Positions 51,578 to 64,000 of a stretch of DNA of 64,000 bases are shown piece after piece. A program made the translations under genes and the position numbers. This DNA is from Piromyces finnis (taxonomy: Eukaryota > Neocallimastigomycota > Neocallimastigomycetes > Neocallimastigales > Neocallimastigaceae): the NCBI GenBank assembly GCA_002104945.1, contig MCFH01000018.1, positions 186,001-250,000 of the forward strand, read 5' to 3'. Each line of letters begins with the position of its first letter. Position 1 is the stretch's first letter. Below the pieces are notes generated by a model. The model searched no databases, was not told the origin of the DNA, and was given only the letters and a program-made list of their open reading frames with translations.

Positions 51578-53118
51578 TTACATAAAACACATACATGCAT
51601 AAACAATAATAGTAAACTAAAATAAGGCTAAGACAGGAAAAAAAAATTAAAAAACAAGAAAAAAATTAAAATGAATTATTATTGAGTTAAATTTAATTGT
51701 TATTTTGATTATTCCGTTTTTTCTATTTACTCTATATTATGTATGTTTAATATGTTTTCTTTTTTTTTTTTTATAAAAAAAATAAAAAGTATGAAACGAG
51801 AATAATATTTATTAATAGCATAAATTTATATTTTAAAATAAGTAAAAGTAATCTACTCAAATTAATAAAAAGAAGTAATAATAAAAAAAGTATTTTTACT
51901 ATGCATTCTTGATTAATTACAATTATTTTTATTCTACTATTATTATAAGCATGAAAATAAAATAAATAATAATAATAAGCAATAAAATTAATGAAAGCCC
52001 TTAACAAATATTGTAATTAGTTAACATAATTAATACTAATGAGATATTGTTTAGTAGTAATTATTGAAAATACAGACATAAGAAATTTATATAATAAAAT
52101 CTTATACAAAATTCTCATCTCGTAATTTAATATCAATAAAAAATATATTTTTAATCTTTATTTTTAATTTTAATTTAATCCTTTATTTTTGAAATCGAGC
52201 AATGTGGTTAAAATTATAAAGAATTAAATTAAAATATTAATATATCAAAATAGAAAATTAATTTATTTATTATATTTAAAGTTTCTCACAAATGTCAACA
52301 TTTAAAAAAATTTCATTTAAATTTCAGAATTAAATCAATATTAAAAAATTTTAATTAATAATAATTTAATTTATAAAATTAAATTCAAATATAATTGTAG
52401 GTATTTTGATACCTAAAAGGATATTTTATTATAATTTATCATATTTATTAGAACAAAAACAAATAAACGAATTAGGAAAAAATAAATAGTAATAATAAAA
52501 ATCATATTTTTATTATTTTATTATATTTATAATATTTATATAATATTTATAATAAAATATATTTATCATATAATTTATATTATATTATTATATTTTATAT
52601 AAAATATAGCAAATATCTAAGCATAAATTATTTTAATTGAAATTTTAATTATAATAATTTAAATTACAATAATTTAATTTATTGATTATAATTATGTGGT
52701 ATTTTTTTTTTTAAAATTTTTAATAAATATCATTTTTTTTTGTTATAATAAGAGAAATTATATATAATATTAAAATTGAATAAAATTTTTATTTTAGTTT
52801 ATTTTAATAAAATTAACATTATCATAAAAAAAAAAAAACCATTATAAAAAGATAAAAAGTAATTACAAATTTAAATATATAAATAAAATCATTATTATCA
52901 ACTTGAATGCTATTATATTGAGTATACAATAATACAATAATATTTGTAATTTTCAATATTTCATCAATATTATTTTATTTTATATAAATTATAGTAATAT
53001 TTGTAGTAAATTAGAATTAATAATAATATTAATACAAAAATTCTTTTTATAATTTGATCATATAATAATCAATTATTAGATTATAGTTGAAATTTGTTAA
53101 TAGATAGTAATAAAGAAA
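51578..53118. other. AT-rich intergenic spacer
   Basis: A/T homopolymers and irregular AT-rich DNA; no supported gene. The final 100 bases are the 5' leader of the CotH gene. Confidence 0.6.
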
Positions 53119-53412
53119 ATGCTTTTTAAGCAAATAATAATTTTATGCTCCTTTTATATAGGGATTGTATTTAGTACTAGAGCTGTTACATTTAAAGTAA
53201 TTTCTTTCGGTGAGAAAATTCAAGTATATGTCAATGGAAAAAAATATAATTTAAAAGCTTCAACTACTGGTGAACCATTATATAAGGGAAAATTATCTAC
53301 AGCTCCAGATGGTGAATTCACGTAAGTAAAAATGTAATTAATAAATTATAAATTTTTAATTAATAATAAATGGAAATATTAATAGCTATTTCACATATAT
53401 ATTATATATATT

Positions 53413-53452
<40 letters not shown>

Positions 53453-55266
53453 TAATAATAATTAAAATCAAAAATAGTTATTATTATATTGAAGATGGTG
53501 TTAAAGAAAATTTTATACGTACATGTGGTGCTGATGTTAGTTCAACATACAATGACTTTTTTGGAAGAGAAAACACAATTAAACCACTTGAAACATTCCA
53601 ATACCCAGAAAACCATTGGAACAGAAGTATTGGTAAAACAACTTTATTTGATGATTCATATATACCAACCATTCATATGACTGGTAATGTTACTGAAAGC
53701 TTCTTCCATAATCCAACTCGTACATCTGTTAAATTAGAAAGAGTTACTTTTTATCTTAAGGACTCTCAAAAAGCCTATCTTGTATGTATTTTATAAAAAA
53801 AAAATTAACAATAATATTCTATTAACTTATTAAAAATATTTTTTAAAATATTTTAAAAAAAATTATAATTATGCTATTTGGTTTATTAGAATGTTCCTGT
53901 GACTGCAAAGAATAGAGATTTCGAAAAATTTCAAATAAGAATGTCACTTGGTCAATCTGCTAGTCTTTATGGTAGATATTTATTAAAATTCCGTAATGGT
54001 AGTGAAGACCCAATTAATCTTCGTCAAACTATATATGGAAATATTAACCAAGCTATTGGTATTCCAAGTATTCATTCTGTAATGGTTCGTGTTTATTACA
54101 ATATGAAGCCTGCTGGTTTATACACTATGCAAGAAGAAGCATTTAGTGATTCCTTTATAAGAGCAGAATTTTATGGTGATCCAGATACTCAAACAATAGA
54201 TGCACCAGATCCAATTGGTTATGCTTTAGATTGTTCCACCGGTTCTGATTTTGAATATAAACCAAATAATATATCATACTATGATCCATTCGTTGTTAAA
54301 AGTGATGAAACTAAAGATAGATTGATATCTTTCTGTGGTGCTCTTGATAAATTAAATGTTAAAAATGAAGAAGATGTAGAAGAATTTGAAGCTAGATGGT
54401 TTGATATTGATACTTTCCATAAAGCCATGGCAATGGAATATTTAACCGGTGATTGGGATGGCTATTGGCATTTTACAAGCAACTTTGCTTTCTATGATGA
54501 TCCAAGACAATCTACAGAAAATACTTTTAAATTTTACTATATTACCCAAGACCATGATGAAACTTTTGGTGTTGGTCTTAATGATATTATTAATACTGTT
54601 GGTTATGACTTCCCAAAATTATCTTACACTACTATGCTTAGAGAAAAGTGGCATTTAGATCCATTTGATGCTGATCATCGTACTTTGGTTGACAAATTTA
54701 TTAGTGGTTCACCAATTCTTCAAAAACGTTTTCAAGATACTCTTATATCTATTGTTCAAAATATTTTTAATCCAGTTGCTTTTGAAAAAGTAGTTAATTC
54801 ATACTACGAACGCTACAGACCAGAAGTTGAATGGGATTATTCATTTAAACGTCCATATAATTTAACTGTTCAACCAACTAATTGGAATCTTAATGATTTT
54901 GATACAAACTTTAAATCTGGTGTTTTTGGTATTCCATGGGGTCTTTATGAGTGGGTTTCAATCAGAGCTGAATCCATTAAAAATGAGTTCTGTATAACCT
55001 GGGAAGGTGATCCAAATCCACCAAGTGATTCATGCGTTCCATATGAAATTCCAACTACATCAGAAACAGTAATAGAAACAATTACAACAACAGTTGAATC
55101 TATTAATACAACTTCCATTCCAGAATCAACAACAATAACAACAACCACTACTACTAGTACAAAGACTATTCCAACAAAGGCTGGTGGTTTTTTAGATTGG
55201 TTTATTACTAAAAAACCAAGCCATTTCAAAACAACATCAAAGAGAGCCATTCAAGAAAAAAAATAA
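53119..55266 (+). CDS. Secreted CotH-family protein (CotH kinase-like), 3 exons, 627 aa
   Basis: Exons are 53119-53321, 53478-53781 and 53890-55266. The first ATG gives a signal peptide (KQIIILCSFYIGIVFSTRA). The CotH-like domain spans about residues 100-510, with LTGDWDGYWHFTSNFAFYDD (about 353-372) and YYITQDHDETFG (about 385-396). These match the family's conserved segments, the latter carrying the acidic metal/ATP-site residues. After it lies a Ser/Thr-rich stretch (near 540-590, TTTTTTTSTKT), likely O-glycosylated, and a basic end. There is no membrane anchor and no dockerin. Bacterial CotH is a spore-coat protein kinase. In fungi CotH proteins are surface or secreted and are numerous in gut fungi and Mucorales. 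Role here is unknown. Intron 1 contains (AAT)n (53418-53461). Confidence 0.88.
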
Positions 55267-55899
55267 GTATTAGAAATAAATAATTAATCTCCTATAATTA
55301 AAGTAAAAAACTGGATAAATTAAAAGTATATAAAGAATTTTAACAATAGTGAAAATCAATTAAATTTCATTATTGTTAGTAAATATTATCAATAACTATT
55401 CTTTTATTAGCTTTAAATTTGATATAACAAATCTTTATAATACTGTATAAATTTTTTATTTATTTATAACATTTTTAAGTAAAATAATAAAATATAATTA
55501 TAAAAATGATAAAATGATGGTTTCTATTTAATTTAGTAGTTTTAATTGCTTTAAGAGAAATAAATATGCATTTATTTTTATTAATATTAAATTAGTTTTT
55601 GACAAGTGGCTAGGTATATTTTTAGTGGCATTAATTTTTAAAAGGTTAAATATTGGTAAATATAGAAATTAAATAAATGCTGTTAATAATAAATATAATT
55701 AGATATATGAGGCTTTAAAGATTTATTTAAATATGGAAATATTAAATATTTTTATTATTTTTCAAATAAGAAAATGAATATTTTTTTTTTACCAATTTCG
55801 AAAGGTCAATTTCAATCTCATTTAATATTTAATGTAAACATAATATATGAATTAACAAAAAAGAATAATCTATTAAAGATAAATAAATAAATAAATAAG

Positions 55900-55974
<75 letters not shown>

Positions 55975-56476
55975 ATTACTAATTAAATATATTATCCATT
56001 CATTATTTAATTATTTTTTTAATTAAATTTTTTAAGTAATAATAAATCTTCTTTAAAATTTTCTTTTAACTTTTTTTAAATTATCTTTTTATATTTATGA
56101 AGATATATAAATATAAAAAATATATAATTATAAAATAAAATATTGTATTTTATTGTCACTGCTCTACTATTATTTTGTATTGCTATAATAATAAAATATA
56201 AAATTTAAGAAAAAAAGAAATCTATAAAAATGTAAGATTTAATTAATTATAAAACATTAATAGTGGAATATAAATTTCTTAAATATTTTAATATTTTAAT
56301 ATTTACTAACAATTATATTTTTATTTTTATTTTTTATTTTATTTTATTTTTTTTTTTTGAAATATTTTTTATATTTTATTTAGCAGAAAAAATAAATTAA
56401 TTTTATTTATTGAATTTATAATATAAATTAATTCCAATTTATTTTATTGAATCATAATAATAAATAAACTGTAAAA
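55267..56476. other. AT-rich spacer with (AAAT)n array
   Basis: A tetranucleotide array lies at 55879-55976. Otherwise there are A/T homopolymers and no supported gene. Confidence 0.65.
55879..55976. repeat. (AAAT)n microsatellite
   Basis: About 24 units, one GTAA variant near 55898. Confidence 0.92.
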
Positions 56477-60075
<3,599 letters not shown>

Positions 60076-61970
60076 ATATTTTTATTGTATTTTTAATATT
60101 CCCTTTGCAAATACAATTAAGCTAAAATAATAAAATAGTTAAATTTTAAATTAATTACTGAAATTCAAATATCAAAAGTAAATATAATTAAATATTACTA
60201 TAACACACACACAAAAAAAAAAAATTGTAACACAACCGCTAAAAAAATAAAATAAAAGAAAAATAATTAAAATAAAAATAAAAAAGAGTTAATTCAAAAG
60301 ATTAATAATAGTAATAATAAAAAAAAACGATACAAATAAACCTATGTAATTCTAATTATTATCTGTTTTAATAAAAAGTAACTAAACATATTATTATAAT
60401 TATGATTTACTATTTATTTATATTATCATTATTATACATTTAAATATAGAAATAAGTATATACAAGTTTTTTTTTCAATATATCAAAAATCTCTTAAAAT
60501 ATATATATATATATACATACATTTTATGTCTTTTTTTTTATTATTTATTTATTATGTTTTAAAGTTTAAATTGTACTACATGATTTAGTTCAAAATTAAT
60601 ATATATAGCGGAAACTATAATCAATATTATTAAAAATTGAAACATATACAATAAATTATAATAAATTGTGTTATACAAATTTCTAATATATCAGAGAATT
60701 ATATATTAGAATGAATTCTAATATTACTATAATAAGACTATTAAATTAATTTTTAATAAAACTCTATAAAGTTTAATCAATAAAATAAGTAATATAAATT
60801 AAATATTATTTAATATTTAATTAATTTGATATAATATTAAAATAGACAAATATCTTTTCTATTTATAATGTTATATAGAAATAATAAAACAAACTTTATA
60901 TTTAATGTTTTAAGTACAATATCCGCTTATTCATGTTTACATTCCAATATATTTAATAACTATATTAATTCATATACTAGAATTATTTAAGTATATAAAA
61001 TTATTTATATAATATATATTATTATATTTAAAATTTGGCTTTTTTAATATATTGAAAAAAAGAACATTCATAAATAAATGTATAAATGATGAAATAAATA
61101 AAATACTATTTAATAATATAAATTACTGGATTAATATTATAAATAATTTTTTAATAAAGTGATAAGAAGTTGTTATAATAATAATTATTAATATTAAAGT
61201 TTAAAGTACAGATTATTTTTTTTTTATTTGTTAACTTGTAGGGAAAAAAAAAAAAAAGAACGAAAATCATGGAAAATGAAAAATATATTAATATTGAAAT
61301 AAGATTTATTTATTTATTTATTTAATTATTTATTTATTTTTTTTTCAATACATAATATTTTATATCCAATTTTTTTTTTATTTTTTTTTTTTTTACTTTA
61401 TTTTTTATTTATTGTTTAAAAAATCAATTTAATAATTATTAATATTAGTAATTGATTTTTTTTTTATCTTTTATTACTAATAAAAGAGAAACAAATTAAT
61501 AAATAAAAAAAAAAAAAAAATAAATTATAAAAGTATTAATAATTTATTAAAATATTTTATAAAATGTTAATTAAAACCTAACATTTTTTATAATATTTAC
61601 ATCTTCATAATTTTCATACGCATTTTAACAAGAAGAAAAATAAAATTAAAAAAAAAAAACAAAATAAAATTTAAATTTTTTTTAAATAACTATGAAAAAT
61701 AATCAATAACTTTTTTTTTTTTTTTAATATTATAAAAAAGTCATAATATTTCTTAAAATTTAATAAACAATTTAAAAGTTTTTTTTTTTATTATATGTAA
61801 CCATTTTTATTAATAAACACTTTAAATAATTTAATTTATTTTAAAACAAAAATTTAATAATAAAGTATATATTAGTATTTTAATATATACATTTCTATAT
61901 ATTTCATTATTATTAGTACATTATAAAGAAACAAAAATACCTTTTGAATTACAATTCTCATATAACCAAA
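60076..61970. other. AT-rich intergenic spacer
   Basis: A/T homopolymers, short (CA)n near 60205 and (TA)n near 60500; no supported gene. The last part is the 5' leader of the kinase-like gene. Confidence 0.6.
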
Positions 61971-64000
61971 ATGACAGCACTTTCAAGTTGTAATGCTTCT
62001 ACATTGTATTCAGAATCTACCTCTGTACTTTCCTTTCCAATATCAGAATTTAGCACAAGTAATCCTTTAGTACAAAAAATTAAAAAACTTTGGTCTTCAA
62101 TATTTGAGGGAAATTTATTAAAATTTAATCAACAAAGGTGTCTTAGAATATTACAAAGAATATATTCGATACATCTTAGTGTGGAAGAAATTAAGGAAAA
62201 TATTGGTCATGGAATATATCAGCAAGAAAATCTTTACGATTTTGAAGAAATTATTGAAAATTTAAATGAGTAAGCTTGATTTAATATTTTTTTTTATTTT
62301 TTTATTATTATAAAATAAAATTGTAGTGTTTGATTAGAATTATATAGTACCAATTTATAATCTTAATTTTAAATACGCAAAAGAAGTATCTTACTCATAA
62401 CCATTTTTTTTTATAAATGTTATATAGTCTACTACGTCAGATTGAAGCATTTATTGAGTACAATAAAAAACAATGGATTATACGAAGACTTTTAAACGCA
62501 ACATATATTAATTATCAATTTGATAATTGGAAAACTCAAGTTAAAAATATATTAGAAGATTTTTCATATCATTATGCAAAATATTCTCCAAATAGGAATT
62601 TTGATAATGTATTGTCTGCTTGGGAGGAACAAGACCAAACAGATTTATCCAATGATGAACAAAACTTAATTGAAAAGTTAGAAAAGACATGGAAAGAATT
62701 AGTTAAAGCTAGTAAGGATTCTCATGGAATTTCAGTTCAACAGCAAAGGGTATTAAATATATTAGAAATCAATCGTTCAAATATTAAAGAAGTAATTACG
62801 GGAATTCAACGCTTGATCTTTTGTCCAGATTTAACAAGACAAGAAAGAATTACATATTCATTTGCAAAAATTACTTTAGAAATTATCCAAAAAATGTTTA
62901 GATATAGAATACAACCTTTCCCATGGGCAGTTACTTCCTGGGAAATTATTGACGTTCAAACTGATGTAAATACCAAAGTGGATGAATTTTCAGATAATTG
63001 TTCAATTTTTGATCAATATAAAGTTGCTTTCTTTAGAGAACATAATCCGGTAACTATTAGAAATTTCAAAAAATCAGCATTAAAGGCAGATTTTATAAAT
63101 AATTTAATTATATGGTCAAATATGAATCATAAGAATATTTTGCCTTTACTTGGTGCCAATGTAGTTATACCACAACCATATATTGTTAATCCATTTTTAA
63201 GTAATGGTAATATGATAGGATATCTTAATGAATATCCAAATAAAGCTTTAAGCATTTTAGATGAAGTATGTGATGCAATGATATATCTTCATTCTAACAA
63301 TATAATTCATGGGGATTTAAAGGGATTCAATGTTTTAATTGATCATGAAGGTACTGTTAAAGTTACTAATTTCGGATTTTATTGTATTCCATATATTAGA
63401 TCAACTTTAAACTTCTCACCAAGAACCTATCCTTGGTCAGCTCCAGAATTAGTTGGTGATATACTTCCAACTCCACAATCGGATGTCTATGCTTTTGGTA
63501 TATTGGGTTATGAAGCTTTTTTTGAAGGCGAAACATATGAAAAATCTTATATCGATTATCTTTTATCTCATATGCCACAAAATATAAGTTCAGCACCAAA
63601 GGAAATGTGGGAATTAATGCAGGAATGTTGGCAAGTTGATCCAAATACTAGACCTTCATTTGATAAAATAAAGAAAAGTATATCTCATTTATTATCTGAA
63701 ATTAGTAGTAATAGTTCTAGAGATTCTGTTGACATTACAAATGTTGAAGAGCAAGAAGAATTACATGTTATAAATGTAAAAGCTATAACAACAACAAGTT
63801 ATACTGGAACATTAGATAATGGCGATAATGTTTACATTAAAAATTATCCATGGATATGTCTTCAACAAAGAAAAACAAGAAATAATAGTAATGCTTTTAG
63901 ACCAAAGATTGCAAAAGAACTTCAAAACTTGGAGAAACTTGAACACAAAAATATCCTTCCAATTAAAGATCATAGAATTCATGATGGTTATTTCTCTATT
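61971..64000 (+). CDS. TKL-like tandem pseudokinase-kinase with helical N terminus (3' end outside window)
   Basis: The ATG at 61971 (after ACCAAA) is the likely start; the frame upstream has no ATG. Exons are 61971-62269 and 62428 to beyond the window, joined in frame. Residues about 20-140 and 165-270 are helical, with similar spacing of hydrophobic and charged residues, and recall the four-helix N-terminal domains of MLKL-like fungal and plant kinases (inference). A kinase fold follows. The beta-3 segment is VTIR (near 308) where VAIK is expected, the catalytic loop is HGDLKGFN (near 394), DFG is NFG (near 414), and PWSAPEL, SDVYAFGILGYEAFF and CWQVDPNTRPSF are typical TKL motifs. Loss of Lys and Asp suggests a pseudokinase. 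From about residue 565 a second kinase domain begins (VYIKNY with Lys kept; LEKLEHKNILPI). The protein runs off the window. Confidence 0.85.

Noticed and set aside
61944-61970. Frame extended upstream of the kinase-like gene's ATG
   Set aside because: It begins with TTG; the first ATG in frame is at 61971 with a good A-rich context.

Overview
The window is nuclear DNA from a very AT-rich eukaryote, most likely an anaerobic gut fungus (Neocallimastigomycota). The evidence is combined: intergenic DNA made almost only of A and T with long homopolymers, (AAT)n and (AAAT)n tracts; genes split by short GT-AG introns (about 60-250 nt); a fungal-type RTC4-domain protein; a CotH-family secreted protein and an intronless bacterial-looking MATE transporter, both typical of this group; and a LINE load. 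A Dictyostelium-like amoeba was considered but fits the RTC4 and CotH content less well. This assignment is inference.
Layout. 1-10225: two ABCA-type ABC transporters in tandem, the first cut by the window edge, separated by a decayed LINE copy. 10226-29524: repeat-rich accessory region with one full-length LINE (one 1540-aa ORF on the minus strand), at least three further LINE fragments, two very long (AAT)n tracts, an unclassified low-copy segment with a direct repeat, and one gene for a Cys-rich secreted protein. 29525-40959: a housekeeping block holding UTP4 (10 exons, +), an RTC4-domain protein (-), a small acidic protein (-) and VPS25 (-). 40960-49436: gene-poor, with only the MATE gene. 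49437-60075: a RapGAP-domain protein, a CotH protein and VPS4, all on +. 61971 to the end: a TKL-like protein with a degenerate kinase domain followed by the start of a second kinase domain, incomplete at the right edge.
Functional themes. VPS25 (ESCRT-II) and VPS4 (the ESCRT-III disassembly ATPase) belong to the same endosomal sorting pathway but lie about 16 kb apart in opposite orientation, so the linkage may be coincidence. UTP4 acts in ribosome small-subunit processing. The RapGAP protein and the tandem kinase are signalling proteins. ABCA, MATE and CotH are membrane or surface proteins.
The observations most worth following are: (1) a 580-nt in-frame open extension inside the longest VPS4 intron, which would make a MIT-domain protein with a basic Lys/Ser/Thr tail and no ATPase; (2) a helical N-terminal region joined to a pseudokinase and a second kinase at the right edge; (3) an apparent compensatory base-pair change in a LINE 3' hairpin, and LINE 3' ends that run into (ATT)n tracts; (4) a roughly 64-residue-spaced acidic LP motif in the RTC4 protein. 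All gene models were built by eye from splice signals, reading-frame continuity and family resemblance; nothing was aligned or searched by computer.
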